64,000 bases of DNA from Bacteroidales bacterium (GCA_024693285.1 JAILLE010000012.1:87843-151842), one strand, 5' to 3'; counted from the stretch's first letter, positions 8,269-17,760 are shown. Translations and numbers: made by a program. The notes: generated by a model from the sequence alone, not told the origin.

Positions 8269-9318
8269 CTACTTAACCCTCAGTTTCTTACCGATTCTGA
8301 GAACGGTGCGTTCCGAGATACCGTTGAGCTGGCAGATCTTCTTGACTGTAGTGTGATACTTCCGAGCGAGAGCACCAAGAGTGTCGCCCTGCTTGATCGT
8401 ATGATACTGGGCGGCGGCCGCGGCCTTCCTCTCCTCCTCAGCCTTCTTCTCAGCCTCGACCTTGTCCTGGGTGTCTCCCTCGATGATATCGATCTCTTCC
8501 TGCTCGTCCTCGGGGACATAATTGCTGGAAGCGTTGAGATACTTCTTCTTCAAGGTGAAGAACCTGTGCCTGAGCTCGCCAGTGTTGAAATCAATCAGCC
8601 ATTCCGGATCGAAAGCGTAACCTTTGTAACGGGTCTCGAAGTGGAGGTGTGGACCGGAGGAGCGGCCAGTGGAGCCGCCAAGGCCTATGATTGAACCGGC
8701 GTTGACCCAGTCATCTTCGTTTACCATAATCTTCGACAAGTGGGCATAGAAAGTCTCCAGCCCGTTCTCGTGACGAAGAATAATAAGGTTGCCGTAGCCT
8801 TTATAATACTTCGCCAGACGCACCTTCCCGTCGAAAGCCGCATAGACCGGTGTCCCTGTCTGGAGAGGCAGGTCAGCGCCTTGATGGCGGCGACGATGGC
8901 GGTAACCGAATTTGGAGAACACCTTGGTCTGGTTAGGGCACTTGTACTGGCTAAGCGAATCCACTACCCAGATCCCGATCTCATTCGGGAGACTCTCCAG
9001 GGTCGCATGGTAAGGATCCGGATAGTCATGAGTCCAATGATCGGAAAACACCTCGTTGGAGACAACATAGGAAGGATCTTTAATATACTTCCAGGTGTAG
9101 TCGGCAAAGAGGATGATCTTGATATGGGGATTGGCTGTCGAGAGGGTGTCCATCGCCTTCGCGGTGGTCTCATCCATCGACTGGACCGGTTGCAGAGCCG
9201 GTCTTGGAATCAGCAGTTCCGCTTGCTTCTTTGTCGTGATCGTGCTGTCTTGCGCCATACCGGCGAAAGGCACGAGGCAGAATGCGACAGCGGCCGCTAT
9301 CTTGCTAAACTTTCGCAT
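8269..9318 (-). CDS. Secreted M23 metallopeptidase with C-terminal LysM
   Basis: A periplasmic or cell-surface peptidoglycan endopeptidase of 349 residues. The N-terminal signal peptide MRKFSKIAAAVAFCLVPFAG ends near AQD. The M23 domain (about 140-260) has the zinc ligands in RRHQGADL and in SGPHLHFE. A LysM domain at about 303-349 (YHTIKQGDTLGALARKYHT) binds glycan. It is last in the ruvX-def-mutase operon, its start overlapping the mutase stop by 14 bases, and is followed by a terminator. A role in septation or wall turnover is likely but not specific. Confidence 0.92.
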   Translation of the reverse strand: MRKFSKIAAAVAFCLVPFAGMAQDSTITTKKQAELLIPRPALQPVQSMDETTAKAMDTLSTANPHIKIILFADYTWKYIKDPSYVVSNEVFSDHWTHDYPDPYHATLESLPNEIGIWVVDSLSQYKCPNQTKVFSKFGYRHRRRHQGADLPLQTGTPVYAAFDGKVRLAKYYKGYGNLIILRHENGLETFYAHLSKIMVNEDDWVNAGSIIGLGGSTGRSSGPHLHFETRYKGYAFDPEWLIDFNTGELRHRFFTLKKKYLNASSNYVPEDEQEEIDIIEGDTQDKVEAEKKAEEERKAAAAAQYHTIKQGDTLGALARKYHTTVKKICQLNGISERTVLRIGKKLRVK

Positions 9319-10663
9319 CGAATTTCTCTATTAACAAACGCTTTGTCTGCTCGACCTTCTCCTCAAGGAGGGAGTCTGAGGTGGCCTCGCAGATGAAACG
9401 GAGATAAGGCTCCGTGTTGGAAGGACGAATGTTGAACCACCAGTCCGGGAACTCAACCCTATATCCGTCGAAATCCATGGTGGCGGTAGGTGTCTCAATC
9501 GAGGTGAAATAGTCCCTGACCGCGTCCATCGCGCCTTTCTTGTCTTCTATACGGAAATTGATCTCACCTGAATTCTTGTAACGAGCGATCCTGTTGATAA
9601 GCATGCTCAAGCTGACGCCGCGCATCTTCATCGCCGCTACTACCCTCAGAATCAACATTGAGGCCAGAAGGCCGCTGTCGGAATAGAAGAAGTCACGGAA
9701 ATAGTAGTGCCCGGCAAGCTCTCCGCCCCAGACACCATCCAACTCACGCAGCTTCTTCGCCGCGAAAGCGCGCCCGACCTTCCAGGTCTCCATCTGGCAA
9801 CCCATCGGAGCCAGATATTCCCCGACCGCCTTGGAGCTGCGAATATCCTGAAGGACTATCCCCTTCAGTCCCCTCTCCTCGACAAAGTAATGTCCTAAGA
9901 CCGCGATCATGAGGTCAGGGGAAATGAACCTGCCCTCATCGTCCACGAACATGACCCTGTCAGCATCACCATCATAAATGACTCCCACATCGGCGCCGAC
10001 TTCCCTGACAAGCTCCTGGAGAGGTTCCACATTCTTGGGAATCAGCGGGTTGGCCTCATGGTTAGGGAAGGTTCCGTCAAGATCCTCGAAAATATATGTC
10101 GGCTCATCACCGAATATTTCCCTGGCATAAAGAGCTGCCATACCGTTGGAGAGGTCGAAAGCGATGTTCAGGCAAGAGTAATCGCCCTTGAACTTCATCA
10201 GGAAGTCGAGATAATCTTTATGAATATCCATCTCGACAACCTTACCCTTTACCGGAGCCGGAGGAGTGGGTCTGCCTGACTCAATCCATTCCTGAATCTG
10301 ACCGAGACCGGAATCCAGGCCGACAGGGAGGGCGTTCTCCCGGGAAACTTTCATTCCGTTGTACTCCCTAGGGTTGTGGGAAGCGGTGATCTGGACCGAA
10401 GCCTTGAAACCATAGTTGGCCGTTCCGAAGTACACCATCGGAGTGGTGCTGAGGCCGATGTCATATACGTCCGCACCGGCGTCGGTTATGCCTTTAAGCA
10501 GATATTCATGTACTTCCGGAGAAGACACCCTGCAATCCCTTCCGACAAGGACTTTGTCGGTCGAGAGAAGCTCAGGAAGAAAATAACCGACCTTGTAGGC
10601 CGTGTGGCGATCGAAATCCACATCGTAGATACCGCGTATGTCGTATGCGTGAAAAGCTCCCAT
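9305..10663 (-). CDS. Phosphomannomutase/phosphoglucomutase
   Basis: Alpha-D-phosphohexomutase of 452 residues that interconverts hexose 1- and 6-phosphates for polysaccharide and nucleotide-sugar synthesis. The phosphoserine loop is VQITASHNPREYNGMK (Ser about 103), the metal loop YDGDADRVMFVDD, the sugar-binding loop GGELAGHYYFRD, and the phosphate-binding C-terminal domain contains IRPSNTEPYLR. The N-terminus MGAFHAYDIRGIYD is standard. Whether mannose or glucose phosphate is preferred cannot be read from the sequence. It lies 9 bases downstream of def. Confidence 0.93.
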   Translation of the reverse strand: MGAFHAYDIRGIYDVDFDRHTAYKVGYFLPELLSTDKVLVGRDCRVSSPEVHEYLLKGITDAGADVYDIGLSTTPMVYFGTANYGFKASVQITASHNPREYNGMKVSRENALPVGLDSGLGQIQEWIESGRPTPPAPVKGKVVEMDIHKDYLDFLMKFKGDYSCLNIAFDLSNGMAALYAREIFGDEPTYIFEDLDGTFPNHEANPLIPKNVEPLQELVREVGADVGVIYDGDADRVMFVDDEGRFISPDLMIAVLGHYFVEERGLKGIVLQDIRSSKAVGEYLAPMGCQMETWKVGRAFAAKKLRELDGVWGGELAGHYYFRDFFYSDSGLLASMLILRVVAAMKMRGVSLSMLINRIARYKNSGEINFRIEDKKGAMDAVRDYFTSIETPTATMDFDGYRVEFPDWWFNIRPSNTEPYLRFICEATSDSLLEEKVEQTKRLLIEKFDAKV

Positions 10664-10672
10664 GGTATTGTA

Positions 10673-11227
10673 TTATTTAATTTTAGTGGTATAACGGGCG
10701 GGGACCCTGCCCTTTGCTATATTTATCAATTTCTTGGATATTATCTTCTTGCGGATAGGCGGGACGTGGTCGACGAAAAGGTCACCGTCAAGATGGGACA
10801 TCTCATGCTGGATCATCCTGCATGCGAACTTGTCGAAGGTCTCCGTCTTTTTCTCGAGATTCTCGTCGTAGTACTCCACCGTCATGCTCTCGGGCCTGGA
10901 GACATCACAATAAATTCCGGGGATACTAAGGCAGCCCTCGGAATATGTGCACTTCTTCTCGCTTTCCTCAATGATCTCAGGATTAATCATCACCCTCGTG
11001 AACCCTTCCAGATAGGGATAGATGTCAGCCATATCCCTACCGTCCACGATCAAGACCCTGACGCTCTCCCCTATCTGGGGTGCGGCAAGACCGCAGCCTT
11101 CCGCCTTGGCCAAAGTGTCTTTGAGGTCAGTCACAAGGTTGTCGATATATTCCTTGCCGGAAAGATCCACCGGAACGGCGACTTCCCTCAACACCTCTGA
11201 TCCAAAAAGATATATTGGTTTTACCAT
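10673..11227 (-). CDS. def: Peptide deformylase
   Basis: Removes the formyl group from the N-terminal methionine of new proteins. All three motifs are present in the 184-residue product: GCGLAAPQIG, EGCLSIPG (the Cys ligand) and QHEMSHLDGDLFVD (HEMSH metal motif). It lies 4 bases after the ruvX stop and 9 bases before the mutase gene, within one operon. Confidence 0.96.
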   Translation of the reverse strand: MVKPIYLFGSEVLREVAVPVDLSGKEYIDNLVTDLKDTLAKAEGCGLAAPQIGESVRVLIVDGRDMADIYPYLEGFTRVMINPEIIEESEKKCTYSEGCLSIPGIYCDVSRPESMTVEYYDENLEKKTETFDKFACRMIQHEMSHLDGDLFVDHVPPIRKKIISKKLINIAKGRVPARYTTKIK

Positions 11228-11231
11228 AAAA

Positions 11232-11651
11232 TCAACCTTTGTTAGTCCTGTCTAAATAACTCTGAAGGATAATAGCGGCGCTGATCCTGTCGACAGAATT
11301 CTTGTCACGCCTGTCTTTAGCCTTCATTCCACCGTCGATCATGGCCCTATGGGCAAGGACCGAGGTGAACCTCTCGTCCTCGAGCGTAACCGGGATGGAC
11401 GGGAACTGCTTCGCGAGATTCTTCAGGAAAGCGTCCACGTCCGCCGCAGCCTCGGACGGAGTATTGTCCATGTTCATCGGATAACCTACCACGAATCGGG
11501 CCACAGTCTCCTTTTCAGCATAATTTTTGAGATAATCTATTATCTTTGCAGCGGGAACCGTGTCCAGGGGTGAGGCGAAGATTCCAAGCGGGTCGCATAC
11601 CGCGACCCCGACGCGTTTGCGTCCGTAATCTATTCCTATAATCCTGTCCAT
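11232..11651 (-). CDS. ruvX: YqgF/RuvX-type Holliday-junction resolvase-like protein
   Basis: A 139-residue RNase H-fold protein thought to act in 16S rRNA 5'-end processing, and named a putative Holliday-junction resolvase. It shows IIGIDYGRKRVGVAVCDPLG at the start, the VVGYPMNMDN block and the DERFTSVLA and DKNSVDRISAAIILQ motifs with the conserved acidic residues. It is the first gene of the ruvX-def-mutase-peptidase operon. A promoter ends only a few bases before its ATG. Confidence 0.93.
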   Translation of the reverse strand: MDRIIGIDYGRKRVGVAVCDPLGIFASPLDTVPAAKIIDYLKNYAEKETVARFVVGYPMNMDNTPSEAAADVDAFLKNLAKQFPSIPVTLEDERFTSVLAHRAMIDGGMKAKDRRDKNSVDRISAAIILQSYLDRTNKG

Positions 11652-11658
11652 GAACCGA

Positions 11659-11688
11659 CAAAGTTAACGAAAAAGACGTTCAAGTCAA
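11659..11688 (-). promoter_or_regulatory. Promoter of the ruvX operon, possibly leaderless
   Basis: The minus strand carries TTG (11688-11686), exactly 19 bases, then TAACTTTG (11666-11659), a full match to the Bacteroidetes consensus. The predicted transcription start falls 0-4 bases before the ruvX ATG at 11651. Confidence 0.65.
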
Positions 11689-11694
11689 AATTAT

Positions 11695-12549
11695 ATGTCT
11701 AAAGACAAGAAACATACCCCCACAAGGAACTACCGGCTCACCGTGGTTGATGACGACACCCACGACCAGTTGTGGGTGAGGAAATTCACCAAGTTGAACC
11801 TGGTGATCTGGATCATTACCGCCGTGGTCGTCACATTGGCGTTGTTCTGGTGTCTTGTTGCCTTGACACCCGTCAAGACCCTTATTCCAGGCTATCCTGA
11901 CGCAAGGACCAAGCACGACGCGATCCAAAATGCGATAAGGATTGACTCCCTGGAGAACGTGATATCGAGATGGGAGCTATATTCAGAGAATCTCCGTAGG
12001 GTCGTCGACGGGGAAGCTCCACTGAAGATCGACAGCATTATGGAGGCACGCTCCAAGGAGAAGGAAATGACAGAGAAAGATCGCAAGGAGCTAGCCGCCA
12101 AGGACTCCCTTCTCCGCAAGGAAGTGGCGGCCGAGGACCGGTTCGACATAGCCTCAGGCAGCCCAAAGACTCTTCCGATCGAAGGAATGCACTTCTTTAC
12201 TCCTCTCAAGGGGGTCATCTCTCAAGGATATGACAAAGCCCTCCATCCGTACATAGATATCACCGCACCGGGCAACTCGGTTGTTATGTCCGTGCTGGAC
12301 GGCACGGTCATCTCCGCAGGTTGGACAGATGAGGAGGGTTACACCATCCGCATCCAGCACGACGGCGATATCATCTCTGTCTACAAGCACAACCAAAAGC
12401 TCACTAAGAAGACCGGAGACAAAGTCACAGCCGGGACTCCGATAGCCATTGTGGGAGGCACGGGGAGCACTGCGGAAGGAGACCACCTCCATTTCGAGCT
12501 TTGGCACAAGGGAGAGGCTGTGGATCCCACAAAATATATCAGTTTCTGA
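11695..12549 (+). CDS. Membrane-anchored M23 family peptidase
   Basis: A 284-residue inner-membrane protein with one transmembrane segment at about 33-55 (IWIITAVVVTLALFWCLVAL), a periplasmic linker rich in charged residues, and a C-terminal M23 domain (about 170-284). The zinc ligands appear in LHPYIDITAPG and DHLHFELWHKG, so the domain looks catalytic. The TGA stop shares a base with the ATG of dxr (TGATG), showing coupling. Its job is probably peptidoglycan remodelling. It is paralogous in domain to the LysM peptidase on the other strand. Confidence 0.9.
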   Translation: MSKDKKHTPTRNYRLTVVDDDTHDQLWVRKFTKLNLVIWIITAVVVTLALFWCLVALTPVKTLIPGYPDARTKHDAIQNAIRIDSLENVISRWELYSENLRRVVDGEAPLKIDSIMEARSKEKEMTEKDRKELAAKDSLLRKEVAAEDRFDIASGSPKTLPIEGMHFFTPLKGVISQGYDKALHPYIDITAPGNSVVMSVLDGTVISAGWTDEEGYTIRIQHDGDIISVYKHNQKLTKKTGDKVTAGTPIAIVGGTGSTAEGDHLHFELWHKGEAVDPTKYISF

Positions 12550-13721
12550 TGGAGAAGAGAAGAATAGCCATACTCGGATCCACGGGATCCATCGGAAGAC
12601 AGACTCTGGATGTGATCCGGGAGCATCCGGACTTGTTCGAGGTTGAGCTGCTCACCTGCAACAGCAGTTTCGTCACCATCGCCGCCCAGGCCAGGGAGTT
12701 CGACGCCAACAATGTCGTCATCTGTGACGAGACCCGGTACAAAGAGCTTTCGGATGCCTTGGAAGACACTGACACTAAAGTCTTTGCTGGCATGAAATCA
12801 GTCTGTGACCTGGTCACTTCGGACAGGGTCGATATAGTAGTCGCCTCAATGGTGGGATTCAGCGGGTTGGCCCCGACTATCGCGGCTTTGAAAGCAGGTA
12901 AAGTGATAGCTCTCGCCAATAAGGAGACCCTTGTCGCCGCCGGATCGATAGTGATGGGGCTGTCCCGAAAATACAATGCTCCGATACTGCCTGTCGACTC
13001 TGAGCACTCGGCTATATTCCAGTGTCTGCTCGCCGCCCAGGGAAACAAGGTCAGCAAGATTCACCTGACCGCCTCCGGAGGCCCGTTCAGGACTTGGGAC
13101 AAGGAGAAGATAGCGGCCGCCACGAAGGATATGGCACTGAAGCATCCCAATTGGAGCATGGGCTCCAAGATAACGATAGACTCCGCCACGATGATGAACA
13201 AGGGCTTCGAAGTCATCGAGGCCAGGTGGCTGTTCAACACCCCTGTGGACAAGATCCATGTGGTAGTCCACCCGGAATCCGTGATCCACTCCATGGTCGA
13301 ATTCGAGGACGGGGCGGTAATCGCCCAGATGGCCTCCCCAGACATGCGGGAACCTATCCAGTTCGCCATCGGTTTCCCTGAAAGGCTGCCCTTGGGCAAC
13401 AAGAAACTGGATTTCGCCGCCCTTGGGACCCTTTCTTTCTATGAACCGGACCTGGACAAATTCCCCGCTCTTGGATTGGCTTTCAAGGCTATTGAAAAAG
13501 GTGGGAATATTCCTTGCGCCCTCAACGCCGCCAACGAATCCGCCGTCGCGGCCTACCTGAAAGATAAGATTCCTTTCTACGGTATCTCCGATGTGGTCGG
13601 GGAATGCATGGAGAGAATCCACTATATAGCCGAGCCGACGATAGACGACATATTCGAGACCAACAAGCAGGCCCGTTCCATGGCCGACGAGATCATTGTC
13701 TCAATGGGGAAAAAAGCCTGA
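12549..13721 (+). CDS. dxr: 1-deoxy-D-xylulose 5-phosphate reductoisomerase
   Basis: Second step of the MEP isoprenoid pathway, NADPH-dependent. The 390-residue protein begins MEKRRIAILGSTGSIGRQTL, with the NADPH-binding GSTGSIG, and contains LPVDSEHSAIFQCL (metal Asp and Glu), LTASGGPFR, HPNWSMGSKITIDSATMMNK and VVHPESVIHSM. The ATG at 12549 overlaps the stop of the preceding peptidase, so upstream in-frame starts are not needed. It is followed after 6 bases by rseP. Confidence 0.97.
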   Translation: MEKRRIAILGSTGSIGRQTLDVIREHPDLFEVELLTCNSSFVTIAAQAREFDANNVVICDETRYKELSDALEDTDTKVFAGMKSVCDLVTSDRVDIVVASMVGFSGLAPTIAALKAGKVIALANKETLVAAGSIVMGLSRKYNAPILPVDSEHSAIFQCLLAAQGNKVSKIHLTASGGPFRTWDKEKIAAATKDMALKHPNWSMGSKITIDSATMMNKGFEVIEARWLFNTPVDKIHVVVHPESVIHSMVEFEDGAVIAQMASPDMREPIQFAIGFPERLPLGNKKLDFAALGTLSFYEPDLDKFPALGLAFKAIEKGGNIPCALNAANESAVAAYLKDKIPFYGISDVVGECMERIHYIAEPTIDDIFETNKQARSMADEIIVSMGKKA

Positions 13722-13727
13722 CGCGCC

Positions 13728-15065
13728 ATGGATGTTTTGATGAAAATCCTTCAAGTGATCCTGGCACTGTCGGTGCTGATCATTATCCACGAGTTCGGTC
13801 ATTTCACTTTCGCCAAGCTATTCGGGATCAGGGTGGAGAAATTCTACCTGTTCTTTGATATTTCCGACAAGAAGCTTTTCAGTACAAAGGGACGCTTCTT
13901 CACCAAGTTGTTCCCTAAAGCGAAGGACTGGGAGACTGAATATGGCATCGGTTGGCTTCCCCTTGGAGGCTATTGCAAGATAAGCGGAATGATCGATGAG
14001 AGCATGGACACAGAGGCCCTCAAAAAGGAACCACAACCCTGGGAATTCCGCACAAAACCGGCTTGGCAGAGGCTTCTGGTAATGGTCGGCGGTGTTCTGT
14101 ACAACTTCATATTCGCCATATTGTGTTACATAGCCATCATGGCGATATGGGGCAGTTCTTATATCAAGAACGAAGGAAGCAAAATCTACCCTGATGCCCT
14201 CGCTATCGATATGGGTTTCAAGGCCGGCGACGAGATCCTGAGGATGGACGATTATGTGCCCGAGAACTTCGGGATGCTCCAGGCGGACCTGGCCCGAAGG
14301 AATATTCACAAAGTGGTCGTCCTCAGGGATGGGGACACTGTTGATGTCTATATCGACCACTCGAAGATCGGAGAGGTTCTCAATTCCCCCGGGATGTTCG
14401 ACCTGGCCATTCCATTCGTGATAGATTCAGTGATGAGCGGCTCCCCGAATGTCGGTGCGGGGCTTTTGAGAGGCGACCGGATAGTTGCCCTGGACAGCGT
14501 CAGCACTCCGTTCATCCAAGACATGAAGGCTTATCTAGCCAATGTGCCAGGTGATTCTGTCACGGCCCACATTCTTCGTGGGATTGACACCCTCGCTATC
14601 CCTGTACTGGTCGACTCGGAAGGAAGGATCGGGGTATATACCCAAGTACCCTCATACACAACAAAGACATATTCAGTGCTCCAGGCTATTCCCGCCGGGT
14701 TCGACCTCACTTTCGAGACCATCGGAGGCTATCTGCGGGATCTCAAGCTTGTGGCATCGCCCAGCACTGAGGCATATAAGTCTGTGGGCAGCTTTATCGC
14801 TATAGGTCAAGTGTTTCCGTCCACATGGGACTGGTTCCGCTTCCTTCATATCCTGGCTTTGCTCTCAATCATGCTCGGCGTGATGAATTTGCTCCCGATT
14901 CCGGCTCTGGACGGCGGCCATATAGTCTTCTGCCTTTACGAGATGCTTACCGGGCGCAAGCCGAGCGACAAGTTCCTGGAAGTGGCGCAGATAATAGGCA
15001 TGATCCTGCTGATGCTGCTGATGATACTGGCCTTCGGGAACGACATCCGCCGTCTGTTCCACTAA
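13728..15065 (+). CDS. rseP: RseP/site-2 intramembrane metalloprotease
   Basis: A 445-residue intramembrane zinc protease that cleaves anti-sigma factors and remnant signal peptides. The active-site HEFGH lies in the first transmembrane helix (IIHEFGHFTFAKLFG), the second motif LLPIPALDGGH is near residue 385, and two PDZ-like segments occupy about 130-330. The dxr-rseP pairing is common; here no cdsA lies between them. The frame is complete, with a hydrophobic C-terminal helix. Confidence 0.93.
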   Translation: MDVLMKILQVILALSVLIIIHEFGHFTFAKLFGIRVEKFYLFFDISDKKLFSTKGRFFTKLFPKAKDWETEYGIGWLPLGGYCKISGMIDESMDTEALKKEPQPWEFRTKPAWQRLLVMVGGVLYNFIFAILCYIAIMAIWGSSYIKNEGSKIYPDALAIDMGFKAGDEILRMDDYVPENFGMLQADLARRNIHKVVVLRDGDTVDVYIDHSKIGEVLNSPGMFDLAIPFVIDSVMSGSPNVGAGLLRGDRIVALDSVSTPFIQDMKAYLANVPGDSVTAHILRGIDTLAIPVLVDSEGRIGVYTQVPSYTTKTYSVLQAIPAGFDLTFETIGGYLRDLKLVASPSTEAYKSVGSFIAIGQVFPSTWDWFRFLHILALLSIMLGVMNLLPIPALDGGHIVFCLYEMLTGRKPSDKFLEVAQIIGMILLMLLMILAFGNDIRRLFH

Positions 15066-15144
15066 TATTTTTCATTGTAATTTCCGTGGAAATGTTTAAA
15101 TTCGCCTTTCCTTTCGAAGGACGGATTTAACAAATATATTTTCC

Positions 15145-16572
15145 ATGGGAGGTTTCTTCGGAACTATTTCAAAACGGGAGTGTGCCACCGACCTTTTCTA
15201 CGGCACAGATTACAACAGCCATCTTGGGACCCGCCGCGGCGGTCTCGCGACCTTCGACCCTGAGCGGGGATTCATGAGAGGCATCCACAGCCTTGAGAAC
15301 GGATATTTCCGCAGCCGGTTTGAGGATGAGCTCAGCAAGTTCACGGGCAATTCCGGAATCGGAATCATCAGCGACACCGATGCTCAGCCAATGCTGGTCA
15401 ACTCCCATCTCGGGAGGTTTGCCCTCGTCACTGTGGCCAGGGTCGGCAATGCCGAAGCTCTCGCAAAAAAGTTCCTCGATGAAGGAATGTACCTTACTGA
15501 GTTCAGCAGCGGGAAAATCAACATTACCGAGCTTGTAAGCCTGCTTATAGTAAGGGGAAAAACCTTTGTGGAAGGCATTGAGAACGTGTTCCGGGAGGTC
15601 AAAGGATCCTGCTCGATGCTGATCCTGACCGAGGATGGTATCATCGCCGCCAGGGACGCTTGGGGACGCACCCCTATCGCCATCGGTTCCAAGGACGGAG
15701 CCATGGCTGTCAGCTCGGAGAGCTCAGCTTTCGCGAATCTTGGATTCACAACTGACCGATTCGTCGGACCAGGCGAAATCGTTCGCCTGAGGGCGGATGG
15801 AATCGAACAGCTGAGGGCGCCGAATCCTCGCAAGCAGATATGCTCATTCCTATGGATATATTACGGTTTCCCGACATCCTGCTATGACGGGAAGAATGTC
15901 GAGGAAGCCAGGTTCGCAAGCGGAAAGGAGATGGGAGAGCATGATGATATCGATGTCGACTGCGCTTGTGGCGTTCCGGATAGCGGGATCGGCATGGCGG
16001 TCGGCTTCGCTGCCGGCCACAAGGTTCCTTACATGCGCACCATAGCTAAATACACCCCGACATGGTCCAGGTCATTTATGCCTTCATATCAGAGCATGAG
16101 GGATCTTGTCGCTAAGATGAAGCTTATCCATAATGTGGATATGCTCAAGGGCAAAAAAGTTCTATTCTGCGACGACAGCATTGTCCGCGGCACACAGCTC
16201 CGGGACAACACCCGCCAGCTCCATGAGAGCGGAGCCAAAGAGATTCACATGCGTATCTCCTGCCCTCCCCTCGTGTTCGGATGCCCCTTCCTCAACTTCT
16301 CAACGAGCAAAACTGAGATGGAGCTGATCACCCGCAGGATCATCGGACAATTCGAAGGAGACCCCGACAAGAATGTTGAGAAATACACAGACTCGACCAC
16401 TCCGGAATATGCCCGCATGGTAGATGAGATCGCCCGGCAGCTGAATCTCGACTCCTTGAAATTCAACACGATCGAGACTCTTGTCAAGAGTATCGGACTT
16501 CCTCGGGAGGACCTTTGCCTCCACTGCTTCGACGGCTCGTCAGCCTTCACTCTCGAAGAAGAGAACAAATAA
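15145..16572 (+). CDS. PurF-like amidophosphoribosyltransferase without the nucleophile Cys
   Basis: A 475-residue homologue of glutamine PRPP amidotransferase. The N-terminal Ntn domain starts MGGFFGTISKREC where PurF has MCGI, so the catalytic Cys of the glutaminase is missing. The phosphoribosyltransferase half keeps the PRPP loop VLFCDDSIVRGTQL and the acidic DIDVDCACGVPDSG. Cysteines resembling the PurF iron-sulfur ligands remain (ISCPPLVFGC, DLCLHCFDG). It may use free ammonia or another amine, or be regulatory. Annotating it simply as purF would be misleading; related Cys-less proteins are, to my knowledge, widespread in Bacteroidetes. Confidence 0.85.
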   Translation: MGGFFGTISKRECATDLFYGTDYNSHLGTRRGGLATFDPERGFMRGIHSLENGYFRSRFEDELSKFTGNSGIGIISDTDAQPMLVNSHLGRFALVTVARVGNAEALAKKFLDEGMYLTEFSSGKINITELVSLLIVRGKTFVEGIENVFREVKGSCSMLILTEDGIIAARDAWGRTPIAIGSKDGAMAVSSESSAFANLGFTTDRFVGPGEIVRLRADGIEQLRAPNPRKQICSFLWIYYGFPTSCYDGKNVEEARFASGKEMGEHDDIDVDCACGVPDSGIGMAVGFAAGHKVPYMRTIAKYTPTWSRSFMPSYQSMRDLVAKMKLIHNVDMLKGKKVLFCDDSIVRGTQLRDNTRQLHESGAKEIHMRISCPPLVFGCPFLNFSTSKTEMELITRRIIGQFEGDPDKNVEKYTDSTTPEYARMVDEIARQLNLDSLKFNTIETLVKSIGLPREDLCLHCFDGSSAFTLEEENK

Positions 16573-17760
16573 ATGAAAGCCTTTTTCCTCGCCTTCATGG
16601 TGGTGGTATTCGCCACCACTTTCTATGTCGCCTGGCATATTTGGAGGCTGGTTCCGTCCGGATGGTTCCTAAGGCTCGTGATAGTAGGACTGTTCCTGGC
16701 TTGGATGGCGAGTTTCTTCATAGGGTTCGCCTTCTTGGAGAGGGTCCCGTACAGGGCGGCCATTCCCCTTTATCAGATTGGAAACACTTGGTTGATAGCG
16801 TTTTTGTACTTGGCCCTGGCCTTCATAATCCTGGATTTCCTGTCTCTCTGCCATCTTCTTCCAAAGGGCTTCCTAAAAGAGTCCTGGACTGTACTTGGCG
16901 CAATCGCCGGAGCGGTTACCCTGCTTTTGTTCTCGGGAGGTATACACTATCACAATAAGCACCGGGAAGAGTTGACACTAGAGACTTCAAAACCTCTGGA
17001 GAAGCCCTTAACGGTGGTTCTCGCCAGCGATCTCCATCTCGGCTATCACAACCGCAAGGCTGAGTTGGGCAGGTGGATAGACCTGTTCAACGCCGAGAGT
17101 CCGGATCTGGTACTGATCGGCGGGGATATTATCGACAGGAGCCTGAGACCGGTCATCAGAGACAACTATGCCTCGGAGTTCAAGAGGCTTTCCGCTCCGA
17201 TCTGGACCGTCCTTGGGAACCATGAATATTACAGCGATGTCGAAGGCTCTGAGAAGTTTTTCAAGGATGCTGGAATCAGCTTGTTGAAAGACAGTTACAT
17301 CGACACTCTCGGCATCCGCGTCGTAGGCCGGAACGACCGTTCCTACCCCAGCCGGCCGGCACTCTGGGAGATTTTGCGGCAAAGCGAAAATGCAGATGTC
17401 TCAGGTTCTGAGGGAAGCCTGCCACAGGCGAGCATTTACCCAGATAGGGCGCGAAGCGCAGCGAGCCTGGGGCAGGGCTTTCCTCAGACCGAGCCCTTCA
17501 CGATTCTGCTGGACCACCAGCCTTATAATCTGGAGGAAGCCGAGGAAGCCGGAATCGACTTCCAGTTCAGCGGCCACACCCACCGAGGCCAAGTCTGGCC
17601 GATCTCCTGGATCACTGACGCCATGTACGAGAAAGCCTGGGGCCATCACCAGCGTGGCGCGACTAACTATTATGTCAGCTCAGGTCTAGGAATATGGGGC
17701 GCCAAGATCCGAATAGGCACCCGCTCTGAATACCTTGTGCTTCACATCAACAGCAAATAA
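16573..17760 (+). CDS. Membrane metallophosphoesterase (calcineurin-like)
   Basis: A 395-residue protein with about four N-terminal transmembrane helices (1-140) and a cytoplasmic or periplasmic metallophosphoesterase domain. The metal ligands are in ASDLHLG, IGGDIIDRS, LGNHEYY, LLDHQPYN and FSGHTHRGQVW. It resembles the YkuE/UDP-diacylglucosamine-hydrolase-like group; the substrate is unknown. A palindromic element is inserted in frame at about residues 278-306 (PQASIYPDRARSAA) between catalytic blocks. It starts directly after the PurF-like stop, so co-transcription is likely. Confidence 0.88.
   Translation: MKAFFLAFMVVVFATTFYVAWHIWRLVPSGWFLRLVIVGLFLAWMASFFIGFAFLERVPYRAAIPLYQIGNTWLIAFLYLALAFIILDFLSLCHLLPKGFLKESWTVLGAIAGAVTLLLFSGGIHYHNKHREELTLETSKPLEKPLTVVLASDLHLGYHNRKAELGRWIDLFNAESPDLVLIGGDIIDRSLRPVIRDNYASEFKRLSAPIWTVLGNHEYYSDVEGSEKFFKDAGISLLKDSYIDTLGIRVVGRNDRSYPSRPALWEILRQSENADVSGSEGSLPQASIYPDRARSAASLGQGFPQTEPFTILLDHQPYNLEEAEEAGIDFQFSGHTHRGQVWPISWITDAMYEKAWGHHQRGATNYYVSSGLGIWGAKIRIGTRSEYLVLHINSK
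17404..17490. repeat. In-frame palindromic element, copy B
   Basis: An 87-bp insert in the metallophosphoesterase gene. The core at 17434-17458 differs from copy A at two bases (ATTTACCCAGATAGGGCGCG..). The arms 17404-17429 and 17465-17490 are complementary with a few mismatches (GGTtCTGAGGgAAGCC against its partner) and unrelated in sequence to the arms of copies A and C. Confidence 0.85.

Noticed and set aside
12846..13622. A 258-codon open frame antisense to dxr
   Set aside because: It lies entirely within dxr, which has all its motifs on the plus strand; no recognisable domain on the minus strand.
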